Assembly: GCF_019511445.1 (NCBI RefSeq)
Contig: NZ_JAEUAN010000021.1
Coordinates: forward strand, 1 to 64,000
Reading direction: 5' to 3'
Origin: Aliirhizobium wenxiniae
GTDB lineage: Bacteria > Pseudomonadota > Alphaproteobacteria > Rhizobiales > Rhizobiaceae
DNA length: 64,000 bases
Within the stretch, counting starts at the first letter, position 1. Every line of letters starts with the position of its first letter. Of this stretch, positions 17,399 through 26,355 are shown in pieces. The notes beneath the pieces are model-generated. The model saw only the letters and a list, made by a program, of their open reading frames with translations, searched no databases and was not told where the DNA came from. Made by a program: the position numbers and the translations under genes.

Positions 17399-17572
17399 AA
17401 GACCCCTCCCAACCCTCCCCACAAGGGGGAGGGCTTAACCCAGTCGCATTGCCGGGGCCTGATCCAGGCAGGCGGATGCGGCAAGTTTCTCCCCCTTGTG
17501 GGGGGCTCGAAGAGCGGGGCGAGACACGCGGCTCGCCCCAGAAAAGCCGGCAGGCCAGAGGGGGACTTTTCG
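17399..17572. repeat. RIME-like mosaic palindromic repeat
   Basis: Contains the hairpin CCCTCCCC-acaag-GGGGAGGG (17413-17433), a second at 17489-17506 (TCTCCCCC-ttgt-GGGGGG), and the tail agccggcaggccagaggggg shared with the other copies in this window. It fills most of the 339-bp gap between the divergent MocR and exporter genes and has no coding signal. Confidence 0.75.
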
Positions 17573-17632
17573 CGGATGCGTGGTTTGTAAATACCATCGG
17601 CACCCCCGCCGATCGAAATACTGGAGAATGAA

Positions 17633-18508
17633 ATGGATCGCGGATTGTCGGGCTGGCTCAACGGTTTTATCGGCGTGCTGATCTTTTCCGGTTCGCTGCC
17701 GGCCACAAGACTTGCGGTGATCGGTTTCGATCCGCTGTTCCTGACCGTCGCCCGCGGCACGATTGCCGGCCTCCTGTCGCTTCTCCTGCTTCTGGCCTTC
17801 CGGCAGAAACGGCCGCAAAGCAGCGAGATTTTTTCGCTCGTCATCGTCGCGCTCGGCTGCGTCGTCGGTTTCCCGCTGCTGACAGCGCTGGCGCTGCAGC
17901 ATATCTCGTCTGCCCATTCGGTCGTCTTCATCGGGCTATTGCCGCTTGCCACCGCGATCTTTGGCGTCATTCGTGGCGGTGAGCGCCCCAAGCTCGCCTT
18001 CTGGGTCTTCGCTGTTCTCGGCAGCATGCTGGTAACGGGCTTTGCGCTGGCGCAGGGCGGAACAGCCGCCTCGATCGGCCTCTCCTTCGGTGACTGGCTG
18101 ATGCTGGCGGCAATCATCGTCTGCGGCCTCGGTTATGCGGAAGGTGCGGCATTGTCGAAGCGGCTCGGCGGCTGGCAGGTCATCTGCTGGGCGCTGGTCA
18201 TCTCGCTGCCGGTCATGTTGGTCGGCGCGCTGGCACTGATGCCGGCGACATTTGCGGGCGTCGGCGGCCCGGCCTATGCGGGTCTCGCCTATGTCTCGCT
18301 CTTCTCGATGCTGATCGGCTTCATCTTCTGGTATCGCGGCCTCGCCCAGGGCGGCACGGCGACGGTCGGCCAGCTGCAGCTCATCCAGCCGTTTTTCGGT
18401 CTGGCGCTGGCAGCGCTCCTGCTCGGCGAGCAGGTAACCTCATCGATGTTCATCGTCACCCTCGGCGTCATCCTCTGCGTCGCCGCGGCGAAAAGGTTTG
18501 CGCGGTAA
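17633..18508 (+). CDS. EamA/DMT-family transporter
   Basis: A 291-residue inner-membrane transporter with ten predicted helices and two EamA repeats. The end of the second repeat reads FFGLALAALLLGEQ. GGAG lies before the ATG (CTGGAGAATGAAATG). It faces the MocR regulator, a pairing that often means export of an amino acid or related metabolite; the substrate is not determined. Confidence 0.87.
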   Translation: MDRGLSGWLNGFIGVLIFSGSLPATRLAVIGFDPLFLTVARGTIAGLLSLLLLLAFRQKRPQSSEIFSLVIVALGCVVGFPLLTALALQHISSAHSVVFIGLLPLATAIFGVIRGGERPKLAFWVFAVLGSMLVTGFALAQGGTAASIGLSFGDWLMLAAIIVCGLGYAEGAALSKRLGGWQVICWALVISLPVMLVGALALMPATFAGVGGPAYAGLAYVSLFSMLIGFIFWYRGLAQGGTATVGQLQLIQPFFGLALAALLLGEQVTSSMFIVTLGVILCVAAAKRFAR

Positions 18509-18532
18509 GGCGATGACGTAGCGTCTGGCTGA

Positions 18533-18664
18533 TCTCCCCCCCCTTGTGGGGGAGATGCCCGGCAGGGCAGAGGGGGGCTTCGCCACACACACATCGCCAG
18601 TCGAATTCGCCGTATCACCCCCTCTGTCACTTCGTGACATCTCCCCCACAAGGGGGGAGGTCAT
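18533..18664. repeat. RIME-like mosaic palindromic repeat
   Basis: Inverted halves: ccccttgtgggggagatgcc with its tail at the left end and acatctcccccacaaggggg at the right end, enclosing about 60 bp. The left half continues into cggcagggcagagggggg. It lies downstream of the EamA gene, with no coding potential. Confidence 0.78.
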
Positions 18665-18695
18665 TGGGAGCGCTTGGCACCGTCAGCAAGAAAAA

Positions 18696-18722
18696 CGGCG
18701 CGTCCCAACCGGAGACGCGCCG
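18696..18722 (-). terminator. Rho-independent terminator of the TRAP operon
   Basis: Perfect 9-bp stem CGGCGCGTC/GACGCGCCG with a nine-base loop. On the minus strand it is followed by five T, 38 bp after the dctP stop. Confidence 0.82.
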
Positions 18723-18759
18723 CATAAAGCCCTCGTAAGGCTTCCTCGAAATTGAGCCT

Positions 18760-19767
18760 TTACAGCGTCGCACCCAGCTTGCGCAGGTCGGCGAGGATCG
18801 GGGCCTTGGGCAGCCAGATCTTGTCGTATTCGGCAATCACCTTGCCCGCGTCCGCCACCTGCACGTCCTTGACCGAGATGACCTTGCCAAACTCGTCGAG
18901 CAGTTTTGCTTCGTTGGCAACGGTCGCGTCGATCTGGGCGTCGAGCGCTTCCTTGGTCAGTTTGGTGATCAGTTCGCGGTCGGAAGCGGAGACATCCTTC
19001 CAGACGCGGCCGGAAGCGAGTGCGACGCAGGGCATGAAGATCGCGTTCATCTTCAGCATCGTCTTCGAAACCTTGTCGAACCGCTGGTTCCACGAGAAGT
19101 CGAGATCGGCCTCGAGCCCGTCCACCTGGCCGTTCGACATCGCATCGAACACCTGCGGCGTTGGGATCGGGGTCGGGGCGGTGCCGAGCAGCTGGTAGAA
19201 ATCACGATATGCCGGCGTCGTGTTGATCCTGAGCTTCATGCCGTTCAGGTCGCTGAGCCCGCCGATCTCCTTGGCGGTGAAGACGACGCGCATCGTGGTG
19301 ATGCCCCAGGCGAGACCCAGCGTGCCGGTTTCCTTCGGCAGCACGTCGAGCATCTTCATCGCCAGCGGATCGCGCACGAGCTTGGCCACCTTGGCGGTGG
19401 AATCGACGACGTAAGGCGCGTTGATCGCCGCGATCGAGGGAATGCGCGAACCGAGTTCGGCGGTCATGATCCAGCCGAAATCGAGCGAACCGGCCTGCAT
19501 CTGCTGCATCATCACCGCTTCGGTGCCGAGCTGGTTGGCCGGGAAGACGGCGAGGTCGAGACGGCCTTTGGTCTCGGCCTTCAGCATTTCGCCGACTTTC
19601 AGCGCGGCATTGTTCCACGGGTGGCCGGGCGGCGTGGTGATGCCGAGGCGGAAGGTTTTGGCCTCCTGTGCCCTGAGCACATTCGGCATCGAGAGCGTGC
19701 TGGCGGCAAGGGTGCCGGCTGCCGCCATCGTCGAGTTGCGGAGGAATGATCTGCGGGTAATGGTCAT
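18760..19767 (-). CDS. dctP: TRAP transporter solute-binding protein (DctP family)
   Basis: Periplasmic binding protein of 335 residues that delivers a carboxylate-type solute to the TRAP permease. A twin-arginine signal (TRRSFLRN) and hydrophobic stretch end near ALRAQEA. The family core includes GMKLRINTTPAYRDFYQLLG, with the arginine that usually clamps the substrate carboxylate, and PQVFDAMSNGQVDGLE. It is the last gene of a dctQ-dctM-dctP operon. The substrate is not determinable. Confidence 0.92.
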   Translation of the reverse strand: MTITRRSFLRNSTMAAAGTLAASTLSMPNVLRAQEAKTFRLGITTPPGHPWNNAALKVGEMLKAETKGRLDLAVFPANQLGTEAVMMQQMQAGSLDFGWIMTAELGSRIPSIAAINAPYVVDSTAKVAKLVRDPLAMKMLDVLPKETGTLGLAWGITTMRVVFTAKEIGGLSDLNGMKLRINTTPAYRDFYQLLGTAPTPIPTPQVFDAMSNGQVDGLEADLDFSWNQRFDKVSKTMLKMNAIFMPCVALASGRVWKDVSASDRELITKLTKEALDAQIDATVANEAKLLDEFGKVISVKDVQVADAGKVIAEYDKIWLPKAPILADLRKLGATL

Positions 19768-19804
19768 GCTCTAATCCTCTGGAGTTTTATGGTTTTAGGG
19801 GCAG

Positions 19805-21073
19805 TTATCTGACGAAGAAGGTCGAGATCGACGGGAAGATCGACAGCAGTACGAGCAGTGCGCAGGAGGCGAAGAAGAAGGGCAGGGTGACGATGAACAT
19901 CTTGCCCGGTTTCGCCCCCGTCACCGCCGAGGCGACGAAGAAGCACAACCCGACGGGCGGCGACAGGAAGCCGAGCACTAGGTTGACGGTAACGACGACG
20001 CCGAAATGGATCGGGTCGATGCCATAAACCTCGGTTGCTATCGGAAGCAGGATCGGCACCGTCATGATCAGCCCCGGCGCGCCGTCGATGACAGTGCCGA
20101 TGACGAGCAGGATGACGTTGACCAGCAGCATGAAGGTGATCGGGTCGGATGCGATCGTCTGCACCCAGGCGGCGACATTCTGCGGCACCATGCCGTAGAC
20201 CAGAACCCAGGAGAACACGGCGGCGGCCGCGACCAGGAGAAGCACGACGGCGGAATAGACGCCGGCCTTCAGAAGCATCATCGGCAGGTCGGAGAATTTC
20301 AGGTCGCCGATCCAGTAGCGCCCGACGAGAACTGCCGCGACCACGCCGACGGCGGCTGCTTCCGTCGCATTGGCAATGCCCGCCATGATCGAGCCGACGA
20401 TGATGATCGGGATCGACAGTGTCGGCAGCGCGCCGAGCACGATCTTGACCCGCTGTTTCAGCGTCATCACGTCGCCGCGCGGATAGTCATAAACGAACCA
20501 GCCCATGCCGGCGATGACGATGCAGAAGATCGCGGTCAGAAGAATGCCGGGCAGCATGCCGGCAGTCAGCATGTCGCTTACCGGCACCTGTGCCAGAACC
20601 GAATAGACGACGAACATGATCGATGGCGGAATGATCGGCCCGAGCATGCCGGCATAGGCGGTAAGGCCGGCCGCAAACGTCTTGTCATAGCCCTTCTTTT
20701 CCATCTCCGGCACCATCATCTGCGCCATGATGGCGACCTGTGCGGTGGCAGAGCCGAGGATCGAGGAGACGAACATGTTGGCGATCAGGTTCACATAGGC
20801 GAGGCCGCCCTTCATCGAACCGATAAAGGCCATCGTCATGTTGATGATGCGGCGGGTAATGCCGCCGCCGTTCATCACTTCGCCGATCAGCACGAAGAGC
20901 GGAATGGAAATCAGGCCGTAATTGTCGACCCCGCCGAAAAGCTGAACCGGAAAGCTGGCGAAGAGAAGCGTGTTGCCGGTCGCCCAGATATAGACGGCGG
21001 CCGCCATGCAGAGGCACAGGCCGATCGGTACACCGACCAGCATGAAGAAGGTGAAGAAAGCGGTCGTGACCAT
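19805..21073 (-). CDS. dctM: TRAP transporter large permease (DctM family)
   Basis: A 422-residue inner-membrane protein with about 12 helices that forms the sodium-driven transport channel. Typical blocks are LFVLIGEVMNGGGITRRIINM, ATAQVAIMAQMMVPEM, GLTAYAGMLGPIIPPSIMFVVY and PVGLCFFVASAV. ATG 21073 overlaps the dctQ stop by one base; a longer frame to 21328 is only the antisense of dctQ. The order Q-M-P is standard. Confidence 0.94.
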   Translation of the reverse strand: MVTTAFFTFFMLVGVPIGLCLCMAAAVYIWATGNTLLFASFPVQLFGGVDNYGLISIPLFVLIGEVMNGGGITRRIINMTMAFIGSMKGGLAYVNLIANMFVSSILGSATAQVAIMAQMMVPEMEKKGYDKTFAAGLTAYAGMLGPIIPPSIMFVVYSVLAQVPVSDMLTAGMLPGILLTAIFCIVIAGMGWFVYDYPRGDVMTLKQRVKIVLGALPTLSIPIIIVGSIMAGIANATEAAAVGVVAAVLVGRYWIGDLKFSDLPMMLLKAGVYSAVVLLLVAAAAVFSWVLVYGMVPQNVAAWVQTIASDPITFMLLVNVILLVIGTVIDGAPGLIMTVPILLPIATEVYGIDPIHFGVVVTVNLVLGFLSPPVGLCFFVASAVTGAKPGKMFIVTLPFFFASCALLVLLSIFPSISTFFVR

Positions 21074-21702
21074 CAGTTGACCCCTTCTGCATTGGCAAAT
21101 GCATGGCGCACGCGCTTCGGAGAAAACCCGAGTTCTTCCACAAGGTTGGCGGCGGTATGGATCGTCATGGTGACGGCGAAAAGCGGTACAACGAGGCTGA
21201 TCGCCCAGACAGGCCAGTTCAGTGTCTGGGTGTATTCGGTATAGAGGAAGTTGAAGCTCTCGCCGGCGTATTCCTTCGCGTCGAAACCTGCGGCCGCGAT
21301 GCCGATCGGGTCCATCCAGTTCCAGCACATCACGCCGAGCCCGATGGAAAACAGCATGGCCAGAAAGGTCGCGAAGGCCTGCATCCGTTCGGCATTCTTC
21401 TTCTGCAGCTTGTCGCTGATCAGCGTCACGGCAAAATCGAGCCGCAGGCGGGTCAGCGCCGAACCGCCAATGAAGGTGAGCCAGACCATGGCGTAAACCG
21501 CCGCCTCATCCACCCAGTAAAGCGGCATGCCGCCATAACGGGTGGCGACATTGAGCAGGATGAGAAAAAGTACCAGCGCCATGAAAAGGCCGACGAGGAG
21601 CTTTTCCACGGCGAGCACGCCCTCCGAAAGTCCGATGAGGGCGCGTGCGGCAAGGGGAGGCGAACCGGGCGGCAGCCCGTTCTCCGTCAAGGCAGTCGTC
21701 AT
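21073..21702 (-). CDS. dctQ: TRAP transporter small permease (DctQ family)
   Basis: A 209-residue membrane protein with four predicted helices that pairs with DctM. Features are NVATRYGGMPLYWVDEAAVYAMVWLTFIGGS and the central long loop. The first gene of the operon, it faces the GntR regulator across 91 bp that hold an inverted repeat. Confidence 0.92.
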   Translation of the reverse strand: MTTALTENGLPPGSPPLAARALIGLSEGVLAVEKLLVGLFMALVLFLILLNVATRYGGMPLYWVDEAAVYAMVWLTFIGGSALTRLRLDFAVTLISDKLQKKNAERMQAFATFLAMLFSIGLGVMCWNWMDPIGIAAAGFDAKEYAGESFNFLYTEYTQTLNWPVWAISLVVPLFAVTMTIHTAANLVEELGFSPKRVRHAFANAEGVN

Positions 21703-21729
21703 AATTTCTGTTCCCTTTTATTGGGTATA

Positions 21730-21746
21730 ATGTAGATTTTATACAT
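21730..21746. promoter_or_regulatory. Candidate GntR (FCD) operator
   Basis: ATGTA-GATTTTA-TACAT inverted repeat within the AT-rich gap between dctQ and the divergent GntR gene. Size and base composition fit FadR/FCD-type half-sites. Confidence 0.6.
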
Positions 21747-21793
21747 TTCGAGAGTCAACTGGCTTTTCCGTCAATTTGGTGTAGCGGGGTGGC

Positions 21794-22453
21794 ATGGCCT
21801 TAAAACTGAAACACAAGACGCTTTCGGGCGCCCTCATCACCGAAATCCGCCAGGCGATCCTGTCGGGACATTATGCCGGCGGCACGCAACTCAGGCAGGA
21901 TGCATTGGCGGAAGCCTATGGCGTCAGCCGCATCCCGGTGCGAGAGGTGCTGTTCCAGCTGGAGGCGGAAGGGCTGGTGAAAATCCTGCCGCAGAAGGGC
22001 GCGATCGTCTCGGAACTGTCGCGAGCCGAAATCGACGACGTATTCGACCTGCGTGTCATGCTGGAGCCGCGGCTGCTTTTCGCCTCCGCTCCGGCGCTGA
22101 ACGAAAAGGATCTGGCCGACCTCGACGAGCATCAGGCGAATTACGTCAAGGCGATCGCCTCGGGCGAGCGGGATGATTACGGCCGGCTGAATGCCGACCT
22201 GCACATGGCCATGTATCACCGCGCCGACATGCCAAGAAGCCGGCAGATCGTTGCCTCGCTCTTACAGACCAGCGATCGCTACACCCGCCTGCAACTGTCA
22301 AACGAACCGGCAATGGAAAAGGCGATGTTCGAGCACGCCGAACTGATCGGCCTGATCCGCGCCCGCAAGTTCGAAAAGGCCGGCAAGCTGCTCGCCACCC
22401 ATATCGGCTCGGTGCGCGAAGACCTGATCAAGGTCGTCGAGGGCAGGGGATAG
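21794..22453 (+). CDS. GntR-family (FCD subfamily) transcriptional regulator
   Basis: A 219-residue repressor. Residues about 10-75 form the winged helix (LAEAYGVSRIPVREVLFQLEAEGLV), and the rest is the all-helical FCD ligand domain, with the metal-coordinating pattern Asp/His partly visible (LNADLHMAMYHRAD). It is divergent from the dctQMP operon, which it very likely controls in response to the transported acid. Confidence 0.9.
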   Translation: MALKLKHKTLSGALITEIRQAILSGHYAGGTQLRQDALAEAYGVSRIPVREVLFQLEAEGLVKILPQKGAIVSELSRAEIDDVFDLRVMLEPRLLFASAPALNEKDLADLDEHQANYVKAIASGERDDYGRLNADLHMAMYHRADMPRSRQIVASLLQTSDRYTRLQLSNEPAMEKAMFEHAELIGLIRARKFEKAGKLLATHIGSVREDLIKVVEGRG

Positions 22454-22819
22454 TAAAAGTTCGGGAGTTTAGCGGACGGCCAGCGTGATCTCGCGGCAAC
22501 GACGTGACGTCAATCTATCGCCCGACCCCGTTCTAAAGTTAACGGCAGTCGCGCCCGGCCGCGCTTGTGACAGACCGGGGCGGATAAGTCCAATCGAAAA
22601 GACAGCTCGCATCCTGCAGCACTCCATCGGCGGGACGTTTTTTTGCGAAATGTGAGACGTGTCCCATATGGTGAGGAGGCACAGGGCGGGTGGGCATTCG
22701 GCGACGATGCGTGCGAATTGACCGATGTCGCATTAGCTGCCTCTAACCTTTTTCTCCGCCACATTTGCGACAAGAAGCCACCCAATGAACGTTATGGTTG
22801 CGGCGTGTGGAGATGTCAT
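22454..22819. other. Intergenic stretch with no clear feature
   Basis: About 366 bp between the GntR gene and the proposed start of the deacetylase. The deacetylase frame is open back to ATG 22643, but that part lacks coding bias. No hairpin with a T-run, operator or repeat was recognised. Confidence 0.4.
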
Positions 22820-23536
22820 TTGGCCAGAAGTCGAGTTGTTATTTCCAGCGCCATTATCCTTGCCGTTCTCATGGCTCTGTTCGCCGCTTTCCTGTTCAGC
22901 AAATCGCGAACGACACAGATGTTTGGCGACATCTTTGCGCGGGTGGAGACCGAACGACCTGTTATCGCTCTCACATTCGATGATGGCCCATCGGTTCGCT
23001 TCACGCCGGAGGTACTTGCCCTGCTCAAGGAGCGGGATGTCACTGCCACCTTCTTCCTGATCGGTAGGGAGATCGAAGAAAACCCGGCCGGCATTCGCGC
23101 GATCATCGAAGCCGGGCATCAAGTGGGCAATCACACCTATTCCCATCCCGACATGACGCTGGCTGGACCGCAGACGGTCGCTTCGGAGATAGAGCGCACG
23201 GACGCCGCGATACGGGCCGCTGGATATCAGGGGGAGATCTATTTTCGCCCGCCTTACGGCAAGAAGCTCGTCACCTTGCCCTGGTATCTGTCGAGAAACG
23301 ATCGCAAGACGATCATGTGGGATGTTGAGCCGGAATCCTTTCCTGAAGCCGCGGCGAACGCCGACCTCATTGCCGAGCATGTCATCGAAAATGCCCGGAA
23401 TGGGTCGATCGTCTTGATGCATGTCATGTATGGCAGTCGGCGCTTGTCGCGGGAAGCCCTGCCGAAGATCATCGATGGTTTGCGTGCACGCGGGTTTGAA
23501 TTTGTCACGGTTTCACAGCTGATCGAAGGGCAATAG
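22820..23536 (+). CDS. Membrane-anchored polysaccharide deacetylase (NodB-homology domain)
   Basis: Removes acetyl groups from an N-acetylglucosamine polymer such as peptidoglycan or an exopolysaccharide. From the proposed TTG start (GGAG seven bases upstream), residues 7-27 form a signal anchor and the rest is periplasmic. Catalytic features are TFDDGP (Asp54/Asp55), the metal histidines in NHTYSHPD (His105, His109), RPPYGKK, and the late VLMHVMYG. Alternative starts are GTG 22805 and ATG 22643. A NodB role in Nod-factor synthesis is unlikely without nod genes. Confidence 0.85.
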   Translation: MARSRVVISSAIILAVLMALFAAFLFSKSRTTQMFGDIFARVETERPVIALTFDDGPSVRFTPEVLALLKERDVTATFFLIGREIEENPAGIRAIIEAGHQVGNHTYSHPDMTLAGPQTVASEIERTDAAIRAAGYQGEIYFRPPYGKKLVTLPWYLSRNDRKTIMWDVEPESFPEAAANADLIAEHVIENARNGSIVLMHVMYGSRRLSREALPKIIDGLRARGFEFVTVSQLIEGQ

Positions 23537-23596
23537 TCTCTTCGTGCATGCCGGTCCGCATGCTGATGCTTGCCGATTGGGGCGCTCCGTCCGGTG

Positions 23597-24298
23597 CTAC
23601 CGTCCAACCCCTTCCAGCATCTCGACGATCTCCACATATCCGCGCGCCTTCGCATGCTTGAGCGGCGTCACGCCATCCTTGTCGGCGATGTCGATCCTTG
23701 CGCCGCCATCGATGAGCAGTCTGACGATCGCCTGATGGCGCTTTCCGCCGTCAGAGAGGATGATCGCCTCGATCAGCGCGGTCCAGCCGAGATTGTTGAT
23801 GTGGTTCACGTCGATGCCGGCCTTGATCAATGTATCGACGGTCTCGATATGGCCGCGCTCGGACGCCGGGATCAGCGCCGTGCCGCCATAGCGGTTGGTA
23901 CTTTTCAAATCCGCGCCGTGGGCGAGCGTCAACCGCAGGATCTCGATATGTCCTCTCGCACCGGCATAGAGATAGGGGCTGTCCTGAATGGCATCCTTGG
24001 CATTCACATCCGCGCCCGCTTCGATCAGCAGCCGCGCGGCTTCGATATTGTTGGCATGGGTGGCGATAAGAAGCGGGGTCCGGCGCTGCGCGTCGCGCGG
24101 GTCGATTGCCGCGCCGTCCCGGATGAGTGCGGCAATCGCCGGATTGTCTCCGGTCCGGGCGGCATCGATAAGTCGATTTTCCTTCGTTTCCGACATAACG
24201 GGCTCCATGAGAATGGGTAGAAGGCTGGCCGCCACAAGCATCCGCAGCATGGTAGCCCGGGTGAGATGGCGCAAGGATGATCCCTTTCTGTCCGGCAT
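23597..24298 (-). CDS. Ankyrin-repeat protein, probably exported
   Basis: A 233-residue protein with a hydrophobic N-terminal segment (MLRMLVAASLLPILMEP, about residues 17-33), probably a signal sequence. About five ankyrin repeats follow (for example AARLLIEAGADVNAKDA, TLIKAGIDVNHINNLGWTAL, VRLLIDGGARIDIADKDGVTPL). The repeats mediate protein binding and the partner is unknown. AGGAG precedes ATG 24298. Confidence 0.85.
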   Translation of the reverse strand: MPDRKGSSLRHLTRATMLRMLVAASLLPILMEPVMSETKENRLIDAARTGDNPAIAALIRDGAAIDPRDAQRRTPLLIATHANNIEAARLLIEAGADVNAKDAIQDSPYLYAGARGHIEILRLTLAHGADLKSTNRYGGTALIPASERGHIETVDTLIKAGIDVNHINNLGWTALIEAIILSDGGKRHQAIVRLLIDGGARIDIADKDGVTPLKHAKARGYVEIVEMLEGVGR

Positions 24299-24527
24299 GG
24301 TGGCTCCTAAACCCGGATGTCTATGAGGTGACGCTTTAGCACGGGGCGAGCCGTTTGCAGGTCAACAAGCCGTCATCTCGATGGTTTTCAGGTCTGGAAT
24401 GCCGTGTTTTCTACGCAGAATAGCCGTGATGAGAGTATTCGGAAATTCGAATCAATATCACTCATATGGGGTATGACGTGTCGGCAAGTTGATATAAGTT
24501 AATCCGTGGTTAAATATTGGGGGGCGC

Positions 24528-24737
24528 ATGGAAAACCTTTTTCGCCATCTTCGGCTGCCCTGTGGTTTTCTGAAAATGCTGGCCATGTCGGCCGTTGTTA
24601 CTTGCGCCAGTCTGATTTCGGGTGATGGTTTCTGGTGGGCCATGGGCATTGGTGCCGCGTCTCTCGCCCTCATGCAGGTCGGCTATTTCGGTGCCGTCAT
24701 CGCCTTGTCGGTGGCTGAGAAGAGCCGTCGCGGATAG
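24528..24737 (+). CDS. SyrA/ExoX-like small membrane protein
   Basis: A 69-residue inner-membrane protein with two hydrophobic segments (residues about 15-33 and 37-62). The pattern LISGDGFWWA followed by LMQVGYFGAVIAL resembles the SyrA/ExoX exopolysaccharide repressor family of rhizobia, though memory-based matching of such short proteins is weak. GGGGGG precedes the ATG and an AT-rich region with TTGATA lies upstream. If correct, it would act on exopolysaccharide synthesis after transcription. Confidence 0.6.
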   Translation: MENLFRHLRLPCGFLKMLAMSAVVTCASLISGDGFWWAMGIGAASLALMQVGYFGAVIALSVAEKSRRG

Positions 24738-24748
24738 GGCATCCCGGT

Positions 24749-24838
24749 TCAGATCAGCGACCATACCAATGCAAAAAGACCTGTGAGCCATGCGACGGTC
24801 AACACCGCCACGCAGGCAAGAAATAGCTTTATGCGCAT
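24749..24838 (-). CDS. 29-residue single-helix membrane peptide
   Basis: A short frame running from ATG 24838 to TGA 24749, with GGAGG seven bases before the start. The product is MRIKLFLACVA then a hydrophobic run ending ALVWSLI, one membrane helix with a positive N-terminus. It is convergent with the SyrA-like gene. The strong ribosome site and clean topology support it; there is no family match. Confidence 0.5.
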   Translation of the reverse strand: MRIKLFLACVAVLTVAWLTGLFALVWSLI

Positions 24839-25131
24839 GCTTCGTCCTCCAGTCGGAGAAGATAGGCCAGCCATCGGGATCGGCAATCGTGTTTTAGGCC
24901 GGTCTCATCTTCTTTTCCGTCACGGTTAACCTGTTCCTGCCCCCCGTGCCTGCTCCGGGCTGCGGGATCGCGCGGCCAGCCTGAATGTGGCTTGTTATGA
25001 TGGTGATGCCGTCAAACTTGTGATTTGAAAATAAGCACTCGAAATATTGATGATTAAATGTGCAATTCCCACTTGCGCGGTTGTCGATTTGTCGTTTTTT
25101 ATGGGGCAATAACAACCAGCAGGGGAACATA

Positions 25132-26163
25132 ATGCTGACGCGTCGATATCTCACCAAACTTGCCGCTCTTGCCACGGTGGCGCTCACCGCCGGGTTCTCG
25201 GCCCCGGCTTTTGCCGAAACCTCGATCAAATTCACGCTCGACTGGAAATTCGAAGGCCCTGCGGCCGGCTTTCTGCTCGCCGTGGACAAGGGTTATTTCA
25301 AGGAAGAGGGGCTGAACGTCACGATCGACACCGGCAACGGTTCGGTGGAAGCCATTCCGCGTGTCGCGACCGGCACCTACCAGATGGGCTTTGGCGACAT
25401 CAACTCGCTGATCAAGTTCTTGGATGAAGACCCGTCGCAGAAGGTCAAGGCGGCGATGATGATCTATGAGCGCCCGACCTTTGCGGTCGTCGGTCGCAAG
25501 TCGCTCGGCGTTACCGGTGATCCGAAGTCGCTCGAAGGCAAGAAGCTCGGCGCGCCGCCGCCGGATGGCGCTTTCGCCCAGTGGAAGGCCTTCAAGCAGG
25601 TGGCAAAAATCGACGACAGCAAGATCACCATCGAATCCATCGGCTTCCCGGTTCGTGAGCCGATGCTCGCCAAGGGTGATGTTGACGCCGTCTTCGGTTT
25701 CGCCTTCTCGGTCATCCTCAACCTGAAGGCTCAAGGCATTGCCGATGACGATATCGCAACCATCCTGATGGCCGAACACGGCTTGAATCTCTACGGCAAC
25801 TCGGTGCTGGTAAATACCGATTTCGCCAAGGAAAATCCGGAAGCGGTGAAGGGTTTCATGAAGGCGCTGGCCAAGGGCTTTGCCGCTGCCGTCGCCAATC
25901 CGAAGGAAGGCGTCGATGCCGTGTTGAAGCGCAACGAAACGCTCAACCCGGATATCGAGCTTGAGCGGCTGACCATGGCAAATGCCATGAACATCAAGAC
26001 GCCCTACGTGATCGAAAACGGCATCGGCGGCGTCGACATGGCAAGGCTTTCGGCGTCCATCGAAACGCTGAAGATCTCCATGGGGCTGAAGGGCGCGATC
26101 AAGGCGGAACAGGTCTTCGACGCCAGCTTCTTGCCGGAAAAGACGGAGCGTATGCTGCCGTAA
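25132..26163 (+). CDS. ABC transporter substrate-binding protein (NMT1/THI5-like, NitT/TauT type)
   Basis: A periplasmic binding protein of 343 residues with a signal peptide ending SAPAFAE. The core starts IKFTLDWKFEGPAAGFLLAVDKGYFKEEGLNV, typical of the NMT1/SsuA/TauA fold that binds pyrimidines, sulfonates, nitrate or similar. AGGGGAAC stands before ATG 25132. It leads an operon with the ATPase and permease, split from them by a palindromic repeat. No thiamine riboswitch was seen, so the ligand is open. Confidence 0.88.
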   Translation: MLTRRYLTKLAALATVALTAGFSAPAFAETSIKFTLDWKFEGPAAGFLLAVDKGYFKEEGLNVTIDTGNGSVEAIPRVATGTYQMGFGDINSLIKFLDEDPSQKVKAAMMIYERPTFAVVGRKSLGVTGDPKSLEGKKLGAPPPDGAFAQWKAFKQVAKIDDSKITIESIGFPVREPMLAKGDVDAVFGFAFSVILNLKAQGIADDDIATILMAEHGLNLYGNSVLVNTDFAKENPEAVKGFMKALAKGFAAAVANPKEGVDAVLKRNETLNPDIELERLTMANAMNIKTPYVIENGIGGVDMARLSASIETLKISMGLKGAIKAEQVFDASFLPEKTERMLP

Positions 26164-26182
26164 AGAAACGAAGGGAAAGAAA

Positions 26183-26328
26183 GACCCCGCCCCAAACCCC
26201 TCCCCACAAGGGGGAGGGGCTTAACCCGGCCGCACGCTCTGCGCCAGATTAGGCCAGCTGTGGTGCGGCGTTCCAAACCCTCCCCCTTGTGGGGAAGGTG
26301 GCCGGCAGGCGGGAGGGGTTTTCGCGAC
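26183..26328. repeat. RIME-like mosaic palindromic repeat inside ABC operon
   Basis: Left hairpin CCCCTCCCC-acaag-GGGGAGGGG (about 26199-26220) followed by cttaacccggccgc. The right part reads ccctcccccttgtgggg and ends ggccggcaggcgggaggggt. It lies between the binding-protein gene and the ATPase gene and may lower downstream expression. Confidence 0.75.
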
Positions 26329-26355
26329 AAGATTGTTCGATCAAGGAAATACTGA

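Noticed and set aside
17335-18117. Minus-strand frame running through the repeat and the EamA gene
   Set aside because: It arises from the RIME-like repeat and the antisense of a membrane-protein gene; no start signal or domain.
20006-21244. A 412-codon plus-strand frame under dctM/dctQ
   Set aside because: Its translation is rich in Asp, His and Arg without domains; the minus strand encodes clear TRAP permeases.
24839-25131. Thiamine (TPP) riboswitch before the NMT1/THI5-like binding protein
   Set aside because: The conserved CUGAGA and ACCUGAUC elements are not present in the leader.
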